Numbered from the stretch's first letter, positions 31,601-43,030 are shown. The stretch: 64,000 bases of DNA from Pararge aegeria (GCF_905163445.1 NC_053204.1:8005501-8069500); one strand, 5' to 3'. Translations and numbers: made by a program. Notes: generated from the letters alone by a model not told the origin.

Positions 31601-34600
31601 CCAAACAGATCCTCGGCAATGTACCCTCTATGAAAGTTTCGCTCCGAAACCGCAGCATCCTCAGGAGATGTTGACTTTACAATGAATAATTGTCATTCAT
31701 TGTCAACGTGCGTAGAGCCGAGGATCTGTTCACGGAGTATAGTAAATTAAGGTAAATTTTCATAATATATTATGGATTTCCGCAAAGTAACGCCTCCTGC
31801 TTCTATCTAATATGCTGATTACTTGAATTTATTTCAGTCATTGCTAAATAGATAATATATAGGGCGTTGTCGATTAGTTTCAGTCTCATGTCGGTCTTTT
31901 TTTTAGGTCGAGTTTAAATATTAATTATTAGCTGTTGCCCGCGACTTCGTCTGCGTTTTTTGATGTGGCATTAAATTTAGTTGTAGATCTAACAAAAATT
32001 AAAGTATTCAGTATCGCTAAGCCTTAAATGAGGGGTTTGCTGCTGTCCGCTGAGGAGTTCTGTCCTCTATCTCCAACCACAGTTTGGGCAAAATTAAACA
32101 CATATTATAACCTCTATAGTACAAAAATAATTATTTACATCGGTTATAATTTGTCGGAGTTATGGTTTAAAATCGTCAAACGCTCATCCCCTCTCCCAAA
32201 GGAAGTGAGCTTAATGTCGGTGTAAATAAAAAGTATCCTATATTACATCTAACACTTCCAAGAATATGTGTACAAATGAGGATTTCATGAGGATCGGTTA
32301 AGTAGTTTTTGCGTGAAAGCGTAACAAACAAACTTACATTGACATTTATAATATTAGTAGGGATGTTTCCTGCACTGCAGTGTTGTGTTTGGAGCCCTGC
32401 TAAACATATTTTTTGTGAAAGTAAAAAAGGTCGTGTCCGGATTCAAGTTTCTTCTTAGTGATTTTTATCACAACCTGTTCCATTCTCGGCCTTCAGCTTC
32501 TGTGATAGGGAAGCCTGTGAGCGACTTTACCTGGTCAGACCAGCGACGAGGTGATTTGTGCAAATAAAAGAACTGAATAGTATTGAATTACGTGCGGGTA
32601 GCCTTAAATTTTGCCTACTCTAACATTTTCCTTTTTTTTTTGTACTGGTAAATGCATTGACGCATCCCTCCCGGAGACAGATTAGGAATTATCTAATCTG
32701 CTTCCGGAAGGGTATGTGGGACTCGCTGACACGAGGCCAGAATACTCACTAAAACCCAGCGGAACCGTCTACGCCATACCAGGAAACCATAGGATCGCTT
32801 TCGCATGCTACTGTGGCATCCCGACAACTCTAACACTTTCCCTACTCTAACCCTTTGCCTACTCTGACTTTGAGTCCCATGGTCTATTGTCCATAGATGG
32901 CTGACTCTGGAATACAATCATATAGAATATCTGCCACGCTGTATGGACAACATGGAGTACCTGGTGCACGTCAACGTGAGACAGAACTGCCTCAAGGAGT
33001 TCCCCGCTTCGGTCCTAAAGTGCCCCAACCTCATGTTCTTGCAGCTCAACCATAATCAGGTATTATTGACTGGCTGGTGCCCGCGACTTTGTCCGCTTTT
33101 ATAACGGCTATTAAATAGGTAAATAAATAATCCTGCGTCCATTTTACAGGGATAAAAGGTTAGACTTTGTGCTATTTTTTAAAGTATAATTGTTTATATA
33201 ATACTAGATGTGCCCTGCGGCTTAGCCCGCGTAATTTTGGGAGGCAGCGTACTGTTACATAGTCTACACCTATAGTCATATATGAGATTTTGAGATTTTT
33301 TCACAAATAATTTTTTTTCTTACGTACTTTTTTTTGCAATGAAAAGTATACTATATTATTTCTAATACCTCCAAGAATATGTATAAAAAGTTTCATGAAG
33401 ATCGGTTCAGTAGTTTTCTCGTGAAAGCGTAACAAACAAACTTACATTCACATTTATAAAATTAGTAGAGATTATAATAGCTTTATTGTTCCTTACAACT
33501 GTTTACATACAATTTTAAATGGATTCTAAATTTACGTAATTAAATTCTAAATACAATAAATGTTTAGTTAAAACTATGTTAGATTTAATATTTGTTGTAA
33601 GGACGCCTTTGGCGGTGAAAGCCGCCTCCATGAGTAGCCAGGACTTTCTGTCCATAGCTGCTCTTGCCCATGTTTTTCCTGCTATCTGTTTTATATCATC
33701 AGACCACCTTCTTAATGGTCGGCCTCGTCTGCGCTTAGAGTCTCGTGGGTACTAATTCGTAACTATGTGTGACCACCGATACATTAAAATAGCACATATT
33801 AATTAGGTGTCTGTCATATCTGCAAATTTTCAACCAAACCGGGCCAGTCTCCGACGGCCCGTTCACGTGTTTCGGTGTAAAATGGAAAGGTGTTTGTGTA
33901 GTGGGCAGTGCCCCGTTATAGTCAAAGTCAAATATTTATTTATTCAAATAGGCACATAGGTGGCACTTTTGATGCGTATATTACATGTAAAATATTAAAT
34001 ATGACATAGAAGTGAGTTGATTGCGATAACTAAATTCGTCAACTTAAAACTAGAGCTACGAGGGTTCCAAACACGCCCAGGTCTAAGAAGAAGACCACAA
34101 CAAACTTAGCCGGTTTTTCTTTTGTTATCACAATCTCCCATTGTCATTTAAAACTATTAAAGAAGCGAACTGGTTAAAGCAATAATTTACAACCAAGCAA
34201 TTATTATCGTTGACGTAGTCCTTAATACTATAATAGGACTTTTCTATAAGCTTACGTTTAATACAAACTGAACTTTTTCAGAGACATCTCCAAGATATCA
34301 ATGGTAGTTTATTGTAAAATTGTATACAATTTCCTTTAAATGAATTACTTACTTTATGTTTTTTTTTAATTTATTGTACAAAATAAATTGTAACAAACAT
34401 TTTTACAAAATAAATTGTAACAACATAATTTGCAATCCCCTTAGAAACGATGCGTTTATGGTGAGGATGGCGGGTTCGCAAGTATATATCTTTATGAATA
34501 TTCAGCTACTTAATCTAAATGTAAATCTAACTTAATCTTAACGCAAATTATTTAGTTTTCCTTAAAAAATATGTTTATTTTCATTTAAACATTGCAAAGC

Positions 34601-37600
34601 GGGTGGGAGGGAGATCTTCAAATATTTTGGGTTATAATTAATTATAATTCCTTTTTCCGTACACATTATGTGTTTTCGGTAGAATAAACTTTCAGCTCTG
34701 TAGTCTAGTACTTAGTTTAACCTGGTTAAGTTGCAGTAATTTGGTTGAGGTCCAAGACTACGAGTGTCAGAGGTGTATTGTATGCATAACTTTTGGAACA
34801 GATTCTGGTACCTTGCTCCTGTGTAATAAATAATTTGTTAATTCTCAGATACCACGTCTGCCGGAGGACTTTCAAACAAACGAGATCCGCGCACTTGAGA
34901 TGATTGACCTCCGTTACAATCCCATCTGTGAGCTCCCACATCAGGTAAGTTACATAAACATTTAGTTGAATAGGTAACGTATTAGAAAAGGGACTTGTGA
35001 AGTTGTGACGCGGTGCGGTTATTTTCACAAACGTTAGCAGTGCGTTGTATCTCTCTCGCTCACATTGGGTGGTGCGCTCGCTCGCACATTTGCGCACGGC
35101 ACTATGTTTGAGTACAACTTGTAACGGAATTACAAAATACTGTTGAAAGGTGCACAGTTATATTTCAGAAGGAATCACATCAAAGAAGCATATTCATTTT
35201 TCCATACAAACTTATTCAAAACATCAACTGTTCACTTATGACAACCCTATTCGAGATAAAAGACCGACACGCGCATAGTACCTACGCTACGCGACGCGTA
35301 CCTAATACAGTGTCAGAAGTCACATGATTTAACTGTTAGGACTGTATCTGATTTCCTCTAGTAAAAACTGGCAAAGGTTTACTCAAAAGGAGAAGAAGAA
35401 GAAGAAACACTTTATTGCACGTATAACATACAGGAAAAGAAACAGTAAGGAGTATACAGTACACAATGTAGACATGCAAAAGCGGCCTTATTGCTGCAAG
35501 CAATCTCTTACAGGCAACCTTTGTAGATAGGACTTACAGCAAGAGAACGGGATAGTGCCAAGAGTGTTGATAGATATACATAAATACCAAAATGTAAAGA
35601 TACAAATACATATATAATTTAAATAAATATACGTAATATATAAAATATACATGATATATAAATAGAAAATATACATAATATATATAAATATATAACAAAC
35701 ATAATATATATAAGTAGATTTTAACACACAGTTAAAAAAAAAAAAGAATATAAATAATCTACTTCAAATTTCATCACTCAAAGAGAGGTAGTAGTCCTTC
35801 AGACGACTCTTAAATATCGGAAGGGATCTACTTCCACGGATTTCAGCAGGCAGATTGTTTCAGAAGGAACAGAAGAAGAAAGAAGAGAAGTAGGTTTCGA
35901 TTCCACAGATAAGTCAAAGTGACAAATAATGTACCTCTAAAGCCTCTCAAGTATTATTTCTGTTTTCATTTACACGTTATATAGAATGAGTAGCGTTCTG
36001 TAGTGCGAGTTATAAATACTGAAGGGTAGGCTTTTTATAACTCTTACAATGCCTACCTTTAAGTTTTTTATAGCTCGTAATGGAGTTTTTCATCATTTTA
36101 TATCATACTAGCAGTCCACCCCGGCTTCGCATGGCTATTTAACAAAAGTTTCAACATTAATTATGATTTTATATAGCCTATGTCACCCGAGGATAGTGTA
36201 AATTCTCAACAGTGAATGAATTTTTCAAATCGGTTCAGTAATTTCGGAGTCTATTCGATGCAAACAAACAAACAAACTATCAGATCTTTCCTCATTATAA
36301 TTATAATATTAAAATAAAATAATAAATAATATAATATATATACGTAATGTTATTATTTATTTTTTACACTTTATCGGAGTTATTATTTATATTATCGGAG
36401 TTTTATTAAGGATCCCGATTTTTTTTTTTAAATATGATATAGCCTATGTCACCTGGGGATAATCTAGCTTTCCAACAGTGAAAGATTTTTTCAAATCGGT
36501 TCAGTAGTTTTGAAGCTCATTCGATGCAAACAAACAAACAATCAAATGTTTCCTCTTTATAATATCAATATAGATGCATACCCTGTGCATTACCCTCTAT
36601 GCACGCCACTGGTTAACCGCTACGCTATGGACTGTGGTATAGTATTTGTTGAAACGGCGCGTTAGGTTTCCCTCAACCATGTTTAAATGATTGTAGATCC
36701 AATTCATCTCATTATAGGACTTATTTTATAGTTATAATTGGCGCACGAAGCAGTTGTCCCATCGCCTGTAAACAGAGTAACACTTCGCAGGGCATGCGAG
36801 GATTTTCCTACAAAGTGTCATATTTTTTTTTTATTCTACCACAAGTTAGCCCTTGACTGCAATCTCACCTGGTAGAAAGTGATGTAACCTGTTAGGGTGT
36901 GGTGGTCATACCCCTAATAGGTTTCTACGCGACATCGTTTCTTAGCGGCACGTCGTTGTCGGTAGGGTGTTAACTAGCCACGGCCGAAGCCTCCCACAAG
37001 CACTGCTAGCGTGGGCAGGAGACAATTACATCCCCGGGAAAGGATACAAAATTATCTTCTCCCACAGCTTTCTCAACTCTCTCTAGCACTGGCGCACAAG
37101 TGGAAATAACCAAATAATATATGTGTAACAATAAACGGGGGTAAACTTCTCCTATCCCATGCTCCCGTGCTTAAGCAAGGGAACACATTAATTATATCTC
37201 TTATAGTAGTAGTGGATATAATCGGGGGATATAAATGTTATCTCCTTTAAATTAATTTATTATATTTTGCATCATTTGAAAATGAAAACTGTATCTTAGA
37301 TAAATTATGTAAAATTGGTAAATGTTTTCACCACTATGAATAAATAAATTTACTATTATTATTATTATCTCCTGCCCGTGCTAGCCCTGCAGAAATGGCC
37401 AGAGAAAATTCTGAAACTACAAATTTACTTTCCCCCCCCCCCCAGAGATGCCCGCGAGACCTCCTACTTTAATTCACAGCGCCCACCGTTGCGCCGGGGA
37501 GATAGTCAAAAGCTTTGAAGAGAATACAGTCAAGCGCTGATATGTAGATGAATAAAAAAAACCAAGATTCCTTTTTATTTCTCCCAGGACCATCATCTGA

Positions 37601-39792
37601 TACGCTACACGGAGGCCATGCCCACTGCGTTGAGTGCGCAAGACCTGGCGTCTTCGTCCAACGGTCGAGGCCTCGCCGCCCAGGCGTTGGCGGCCAACGC
37701 CACTGCGCTTAGACTACCTGCGGTGCCAGCGCCGAGGCGCCCCGACGCGTTGGCCAGAGGTATGCATAACGCGACCTTTATTTTTTTTCCCCAAATTTCG
37801 AAAGGCTGCCGAAATATCTTATATATATATTTCTTGTGTGCGTGTGTATGTCACTGAACTCCTTCTAAACGGCTGGACCTGGATTTGAATGAATTTTTTG
37901 GTATGCGTTTGGGTGGCACCCTGGATGGTTTAGATTCACAAATCAGTCCGACAGATGGCGCTGGGTTCCGCTAGTCTACATATAAACCTAGTCTAGCCAG
38001 CGACTTCTTCGTAAGTTATAGTATATGTATAACAAATGTTTATTCATTCATTCATTCATTCATTCATACTTTCATCATCATCATCATCACCATCACCAAG
38101 TTCCAGCCAAGGAAATGGCGACGCAGCTACTGTGTGTAATCTATACAATAATTATTTTGTCGGTCAAGCCTACAACCACTCATATTCTTAATATGGAACT
38201 TGTCTTTAAATGTTTACATAAATTATGTTTTTGAAGCTATCAACAACAGCTAGTTATTTTCGGACAGCCGTTTTGGTGCAGTGGGCAGCGACCCTGCTTT
38301 CTGAGTCCAAGGCCGTGGGTTCGATTCCCACAGCTGGAAAATGTTTGTGTGATGAACACGAATGTTTTTCAGTGTTTGGGTGTTTATCTTTATATTATGA
38401 GTATTTACGTATGTTATTCGTAAAATAATTCATCAGTTATCTTAGTACCCATAACACAAGCTACGCTTACTTTGGGACTAGATGGCGATAACATATACAC
38501 ACTCTTGTCGTAGTATATTTATTTATAATTTATTTAAAAAAAAAGCAATCCCACTTCTGAATTTCGTTTACACAGAGCTGGATCCGGACGGCTCCTCAAT
38601 AGACGATTCTGAGGATTGGGAGAACAGTGTCAACAGTTCAGAACTGGACGTCCAATACCAGAGCGATGACGAGCGGGCCGACAACGAGGTAAAAATCCCT
38701 ACTAATATTAAATATGTGAAACTACCATCCATTTCTTCTGACTTGCCTTATAATGTAAATTTTGCGTTACTTTTGTATTGTATTTTAAAGTATGTTTTAA
38801 ATATATAAAAAAAAATAAAGTGCGATAAAATAGTAAAAAAAGAGATTTTGATTATTTACTTTCTTAAGAATTTAAAATTAAACTTAACACATAACAAAAA
38901 GTTAAAGTAACTAAATCACTGTTTAAATTATAAGTCGAGTAAGAAATAATATACTTTGTGTGTTGTTTACTCATTCTTTGACGAAGGTGCGTTATTTTTT
39001 AACGGACCACGGAGATCTTTTTAAGACTCCTCGGTAAATAGAAGGAATGTAAAAAAATACTTATGTACTACTTGATCAATTAGTTTCAAAGTTATTTATA
39101 TTTTTTTTGTCTAAAAACTGTAATTACCATGCTATTTAAAATAATTATGCTCGGTTTTATATAAACAAAAATAAACCAAAAAAATGTGACATTCATTGAT
39201 TTCCTTGTGGAATTTTATTGCATTACACACACGTGGCTGCTTTATTTTAAAAACGTAGCCTTCCAGCGATCTGTAATCTTTTGGTAACTTATAAATAATG
39301 TACTGGTAATGCAAAAAATAATAAATACTCAACTACATCTATTTTGCATTTAAAGAACACAAGTACTATGTAAAGAATAAAGAAGGTACATTTTAATTTA
39401 TAAATAGCATACCATAATTTTCAAGAGTAAATTAAGTAAGTAATAAAGTAAGTAAGCTTAAAATAGTCAATATATGTGTGAAAAGTATGCCATTTTGTCA
39501 CAGGTCTTGGATTGTTGACCCGAAGCCAAAGAGCCCAATTTTTATTAAAAACCTCCTTCTGCATATATTTATATACACATTGCATCACCATATCTATTTG
39601 CACTAAACAAGATTCTCATCTTTTTTTTAGTCGTAAGTTATATTTACAAAACGCATCCTTTGCCCCGAAATCCTTCCTTGCTCCACTTTTTGAACGGTGG
39701 TGTTAATACGCTAACAACAGATCGCTCAATTCTTTCAGGCGATCGGCACGGTGTTGCCAGATCTGTCCCGATATGCAAGCACTGCAAACTAA
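28178..39792 (+). CDS. Leucine-rich-repeat protein (Shoc2/LRRC10-like short type)
   Basis: Six exons join in frame to 362 residues: 28178-28668, 32897-33059, 34849-34944, 37588-37759, 38576-38688 and 39739-39792. Residues 1-50 form a cap, followed by about eight 23-residue leucine-rich repeats of the LPxEIGxLxNLxxLxxxxN type (LPKEIGNLKNLINLNISYN, IPEIGNLENLEAFWCN, IPKEIGKLSKLDTFGARGN, and others) to about residue 255. Then comes an Ala-rich linker and an acidic C-terminal tail (SSIDDSEDWENS, SDDERADNE). There is no signal peptide or membrane span, so it is probably a cytoplasmic or nuclear scaffold. Function is not known from sequence; the repeat type is shared with Shoc2 and LRRC10, but the tail is not. 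Introns are full of SINEs and LINE pieces. Confidence 0.88.
29521..29750 (-). repeat. SINE in LRR intron 1
   Basis: Complete minus-strand copy of the first family. The tail is ctagccccaaagtaagcgta and the B-box side is gtgggaatcgaacccactgc, with ttgcgccaattggctgggca at the head. The tRNA-like part is not a working tRNA. Confidence 0.75.
30165..30285 (+). repeat. A-tailed dispersed repeat
   Basis: gtgagattgcagtcaagggc, then taacttgtaatagtataaaa. Same family as 23700-23815. Confidence 0.5.
30380..30540 (+). repeat. SINE lacking its head
   Basis: acaactggaaaatgtttgtg to cacaagctacttttacttca. The tRNA-like head is missing. Confidence 0.6.
30840..31060. mobile_element. Non-autonomous DNA element remnant
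   Basis: Inverted relative of 12946-13194: ttatatctcccttgacaagg, then ggaataggagaagtttactc and cctacccatgctagccatgc. Confidence 0.45.
31510..31808. mobile_element. Inverted Penelope-like remnant without ORF
   Basis: A minus-oriented tail and hammerhead (31510-31680) turn directly into a plus-oriented tail (about 31705-31808: gtgcgtagagccgaggatct, then ccgcaaagtaacgcc). The hammerhead at 31623-31672 has CTGAGGA but mismatched stem II and a broken stem III. Flanks tgctaataac and tgctgattac may be an eroded target duplication. Confidence 0.65.
31930..32365 (+). repeat. Dispersed 'gctgttgcccgcgacttcgt' repeat
   Basis: Ends in gaaagcgtaacaaacaaact and an aatattagtagggat tail. A second partial copy is at 33075-33470 and relatives are at 36107-36300, 36420-36570 and 48090-48490. 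Widespread in Lepidoptera; it carries no ORF here. Confidence 0.55.
32897..33059 (+). CDS. LRR protein exon 2
   Basis: WLTLEYNHIEYLP to LMFLQLNHNQ continues the repeat register. Acceptor ccatag, donor CAG|gtatta. Confidence 0.88.
33075..33470 (+). repeat. Dispersed repeat, two overlapping decayed copies
   Basis: tggtgcccgcgactttgtcc begins 15 bases after the donor of LRR exon 2. A second start (ctagatgtgccctgcggctt) lies at about 33206. The tail caaacaaacttacattcaca matches 32330. Confidence 0.5.
33475..33760 (-). pseudogene. RTE-type LINE C-terminal fragment
   Basis: On the minus strand a broken frame gives RRGRPLRRWSDDIKQIAG followed by KTWARAAMDRKSW, the conserved C-terminal region of RTE-clade endonuclease/reverse transcriptase polyproteins (compare 52080-52440). 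Confidence 0.65.
33905..34130 (-). repeat. LINE-type 3' fragment
   Basis: tagtcaaagtcaaatattta, ataggtggcacttttgatgc and ctacgagggttccaaacacg. A close relative is at 52990-53150. Confidence 0.5.
34849..34944 (+). CDS. LRR protein exon 3
   Basis: IPRLPEDF to ICELPHQ, the last leucine-rich repeat. Acceptor tctcag, donor CAG|gtaagt. Phase 0 at both ends. Confidence 0.88.
35385..35890 (-). pseudogene. 5'-truncated CR1/Jockey-like LINE
   Basis: The 3' end carries (GAA)n, aacactttattgcacgtata and the tail hairpin ATTGCT-GCA-AGCAAT (35490-35504). The upstream part encodes IFKSRLKDYY, as in the ORF2 end of the LINE at 1422. Relative to that LINE the hairpin has a compensatory C-G to T-A change. Confidence 0.7.
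36040..36610. mobile_element. hAT-type MITE remnant with inner insertions
   Basis: The left part ggtaggctttttataactct resembles the interior of the MITE at 10387-10577. The right end gcattaccctctatgcacgc ends in cactgg. It is broken by dispersed repeats at 36107-36300 and 36420-36570 (cggttcagtagttttgaagc, then caaacaaacaatc). Confidence 0.5.
36835..37560. repeat. Compound repeat block in LRR intron 3
   Basis: Contains a dispersed repeat start (cacaagttagcccttgactg), a DNA element with inverted ends (gctagcgtgggcaggagaca at 37000 to cctgcccgtgctagccctgc at 37390), an inner AT-rich insertion at about 37240-37365, a C13-type homopolymer at 37433-37444 and an A tail at 37553. It ends 27 bases before LRR exon 4. 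Confidence 0.5.
37588..37759 (+). CDS. LRR protein exon 4
   Basis: GC-rich exon encoding an Ala/Arg/Pro-rich linker (AAQALAANATALRL). Acceptor ctcccag, donor G|gtatgc. Confidence 0.85.
37840..38000 (+). repeat. Dispersed repeat
   Basis: gtgtgtatgtcactgaactc, ggtggcaccctggatggttt and cgacagatggcgctggg. The reverse complement is found at 62130-62285. Confidence 0.6.
38040..38100. repeat. Microsatellite (ATTC)n then (ATC)n
   Basis: Five ATTC units are followed after a few bases by an ATC/ACC run. Confidence 0.8.
38260..38524 (+). repeat. SINE just upstream of LRR exon 5
   Basis: The head gccgttttggtgcagtgggc, the B-box tgggttcgattcccacagct and the tail ctttgggactagatggcgat are all present. 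The copy ends about 50 bp before the exon 5 acceptor. Confidence 0.8.
38576..38688 (+). CDS. LRR protein exon 5
   Basis: Acidic tail exon (LDPDGSSIDDSEDW). Acceptor ttacacag, donor GAG|gtaaaa. Without splicing the frame stays open for 39 more codons, a possible alternative end. Confidence 0.83.
39739..39792 (+). CDS. LRR protein terminal exon
   Basis: Encodes AIGTVLPDLSRYASTAN-stop after acceptor tctttcag. Short, but its phase fits exon 5. Confidence 0.75.
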   Translation, partial: AIGTVLPDLSRYASTAN

Positions 39793-40850
39793 GATTAATA
39801 CCACTCGCAACACTGATCAGCTGATAAAATTATAGATCGAAAACTAAACCACCGCAAGTTTTAATTTACAACTAACATCATTCATTAGCTATCAGAAAAA
39901 AAAGAAAAATATAACTGCAAGATAAATTATTTCCACTCGCAACACTCCTTACATCAGCTATCTGAAGAATGAAACCCAGAGATTGCACTAAAAACTTGAA
40001 ATATCTTTGCTGGCAACATTTATAAGCTATCAAAAGAAGAACTAAGAGCTATCCTTGCAGGTGAAATAGTTACCAGTGGCTACTACCGGCAGCAATCATA
40101 AGAATAAAACCAATAGATAGATCTATAAGTTTAATTATTGCCACTGGCAACATTCATAAGCTATCAGTGTAAAACCAAGATCTATAGTTGCAAGTTAAAT
40201 CATTTCGAGTGGCTACTTTCATAAGCAATCTGAAGAATAAAGGCACTACAAGTTTTAGTTTTTGCCACTGGCAACATTCATAAGCTAGAAGAAAAGCTAC
40301 CGTTGCAAGTTAAGTCATAACCAACGGTGACTTTCATCAGCTTTCCGAAAAATAAAGCCTAAAGATAGCACTACAAGTTTTAATTTTTGCCACTGGTAAA
40401 ATTAATAAGCTATCAGAAAAAAGCTACTACCGGCAGCGATCATAAGAATTAAACCTATAGATAGATCTATAAGTTAATTATTGCCACTGGCAACATTCAT
40501 AAGTGTAAAACCAAGATCTACAGTTGCAAGTTAAATCATTACCAGTGGCAACTTTCATCAGCCATCAGAGGAATAAAACCTAGAGATAGCACTTCAAGTT
40601 TTATTTATTTCCACTGGCAACATTAATAAGTTATGAAAACAAAACCAAGAGCTACCGCTGCAGTTAAAATGGCTACCAAATTACCAATGGCTACTTTCAT
40701 CAGCCATCAGAAGAATGAAACCTAGAGATAACACTATAAGTATAATTTTTACCACTGGCAACATTCATAAGCTGTCAGAAGCAAAACCAAGATTACAGAT
40801 GCAAGGTCAATTCTTACAAATTGCAACACTACACTGAAAATAAACTGACA
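39793..40850 (+). repeat. Minisatellite in the LRR gene 3'UTR
   Basis: Directly after the stop codon lie about eight diverged copies of a two-part unit of some 125-140 bp. One half carries ccactggcaacattcataag (starts at 40141, 40265, 40390, 40484, 40611, 40752; weaker at 39802 and 39933). The other carries accagtggctactttcatca (40072, 40539 and variants). The cores CCACTGG and CCAGTGG are exact reverse complements, so alternating halves can pair. No similar sequence occurs elsewhere in the window. Confidence 0.75.
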
Positions 40851-41615
40851 GCCTCTTGGTATCATTGTAAAACTTTAATTAATTTAAGCTACTATTGTTA
40901 AATTAAAATATTATTGTTCTAAGTTAACTATTTTAAATGTGATATCTTTTTTTTATTTTTCAATGAAATCAAAATAAGATCATGTGATAGGTATAATATT
41001 ATGATTTTTTTTTTATCAATTAAGAATGCTGTAAAAATTATGACTACGTTGATAGTAGAGTTGTTTTTTTATATCTGTATTTTAAATATGACAATATTTT
41101 TGTTTTTTTTTTTTACTTAAGTCTATTGCACAAAATATTTTTTTAATTTACAGACAAACGGATATGTTCGTTGTGTTACACAAATAACTCTTTTTCTTAA
41201 AATTATAGTCATTTGATTTGGATTTCTTAAAATTATAGTCATTTGTATATTTTTTCAGTAAACTAAGATTATCAGTATATCGTAGGGTAAACATACATTA
41301 TCAAAATAAAAAGCTGAGTGTCTACACGTTTGCGAACCTGTATCACTCCGAGACCATTCTAGTTGGTACTCTTACGTACTCTTAAAATAACGGTGATAGC
41401 CCTGTGGTTATGACTTTAGCCTCCCTTTCGGAGGCAGTTCGATTACCTCTAACTTTTCGGAGTTATGTGCGTTTTTAATATTGGATAGAGGCAGGCGTTA
41501 CTTTGCGGAATTCCATGATATATTATGAAAACTAAGCTTAATTTGCTATAGTCTGCGAAAAGCAGACTATAATGGTGGTATAATTTATAATTTCTTCAAT
41601 CTTTATACTCCACAC

Positions 41616-41772
41616 CAGTGGCGTGCACTGGGTTTCTTACCGGGGTATGCATACAGCAGGAAAATTGCGTAAGACGGCAAAAATCTTCCTCTTATAAGAG
41701 TTACATATAAATTTATACAGTACAGTAAATTTTACGCAGTGCTTTTGTACATGTATGAAGTGCACGCCACTG
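41616..41772. mobile_element. hAT-type MITE (157 bp), perfect target duplication
   Basis: The ends are cagtggcgtgcact and agtgcacgccactg, inverted. ctccacac is duplicated at 41608-41615 and 41773-41780. No ORF. The third layer in a SINE > Penelope > hAT nest. Confidence 0.82.
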
Positions 41773-41815
41773 CTCCACACCGACGAGATCTTAACTTAAC
41801 AGTTAATCATTGTAA

Positions 41816-41865
41816 AGTCAACATCTCCTGAGGATGCTCCGGTGTTGGAGCGAAACGTGCGTCCT
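41816..41865 (+). ncRNA. Penelope-type hammerhead motif
   Basis: Core CTGAGGA (41828-41834), stem II GCTCCG/TGGAGC with one wobble, then GAAACGTGCGTC. Core bases are intact, but the 3' strand of stem I is lost. Confidence 0.65.
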
Positions 41866-42264
41866 CTTCATTGTCGAAGATGTGTTTGGTTTGGAGTATA
41901 AATATTGAGGAAATTATATATTACACTATACAGATTCTCCTGCTTTACGCGGAGTGTAGCAAATTAAGATTTATTTTCATAATATATATGTGCGTTTTAA
42001 GCAATTTAATATCAATTTAACTGGTCAGGATCCCTACCTGAGAGTTCTCCATAATTTTCTTAAAGGCACGCACGCACACACGCATGTACGCACTTATCTG
42101 CGTGCTAAACTACGGCTTAAACCCTTCTCATTCTGAGAGGGTGTAATAATTTGATGATGATTTAGAAATTTATATGAGAAGACATAATTAAATCGACTGC
42201 AGACAAATTTTGTTGTCACGAAATGATATAAAAAGTTTGGTCTGTCCATACAACTAAATTAAAA

Positions 42265-43030
42265 AAAAAAACAAAATTCATTTATTTCAAGAAGCCAACT
42301 TTATAAGCACTTTTGAAACGTCAAGTATTTCTGTTTTTAGCAACTCTATTACCGGTTCGAAAAGCAGATTCTACCACGCAGAGCCGGCTAGAAACTCAGT
42401 AGTTGCTCTTTTACAATCATTTTTCTAATTTGCGGGAGTGAAGCTGGCTGCTTCCAATCTACCTTGTCATTAAAAAACAGAAAACTAGTTTTGATGATGC
42501 TTCGGTGTCGGAGCGAAACGTGCTCGGAGATTTTGAAGGATATCTGTGGTACTACCGAGACTTGTCTGTGGTCTGCAGGTTGTATTAAGGGCGTGGTTGC
42601 TGTTGTATTTACTGGTACATTAGGTTTAACACCTACGAGTCAGATTGATCGACTCGGGGCGGCACTTTCCAGGACACGACAGCATACCTTGCGAAGTATA
42701 GCTCTGTTTATAAACGATGGTTGGATGAAGTGTGTGTGCTCGGGAGCTATTCGATTTGGTTAATCCATCTCCTTTGTACTATCGAACTGCGAGGTAACGA
42801 AAGAATCTGCACCGTTACGTTGTTGAAATACCATCAACACGTACGAAGATTTTTGCTTGTTCCTCTCTGATCCGCACCGCGAAGGCCTTGAATGCCCTCC
42901 CATCTTCCGTCTTCCCCGATACCTATAATCTGAGTACCTTCAAATCAAGAGCATAGGCTTCTAGGCAAGCTCGCTTCATCACTTACCATCAGGTGTGATT
43001 GCAGACAAGCACTTGTCTATAAAAAAAAAT
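42265..43030. repeat. Mixed LINE fragments with hammerhead relic
   Basis: 42265-42420 is a LINE 3' fragment (ttcatttatttcaagaagcc, actcagtagttgctctttt). 42485-42530 is a hammerhead relic (TTGATGA core, cggagcgaaacgtgct). 42860-43030 encodes LNALPSSVFPDTYNLSTFK, the LINE ORF2 C-terminal motif, and ends in a tail with ccatcaggtgtgattgcaga and poly-A. Confidence 0.55.

Larger units (their letters stand above)
41478..41986. mobile_element. Inverted Penelope-like element without ORF
   Basis: A minus-oriented tail (41478-41607) is followed by a plus-oriented hammerhead (41816-41865) and tail (to 41986). It is flanked by tatgtgcgtttttaa (left) and tatgtgcgttttaa (right), a target duplication of about 14 bp in the host SINE. 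It is itself broken by a hAT MITE at 41616-41772. Confidence 0.7.
41388..42140 (+). repeat. tRNA-derived SINE, second family, split by a Penelope insertion
   Basis: The head ggtgatagccctgtggttat and B-box aggcagttcgattacct lie left of the insertion. The body resumes at 42001 (cctgagagttctccataatt) and ends tttgatgatgat. Confidence 0.65.

Noticed and set aside
38300..38345. tRNA gene
   Set aside because: The A and B boxes belong to the head of a SINE that repeats through the window; no full cloverleaf with a sensible anticodon arm was found.
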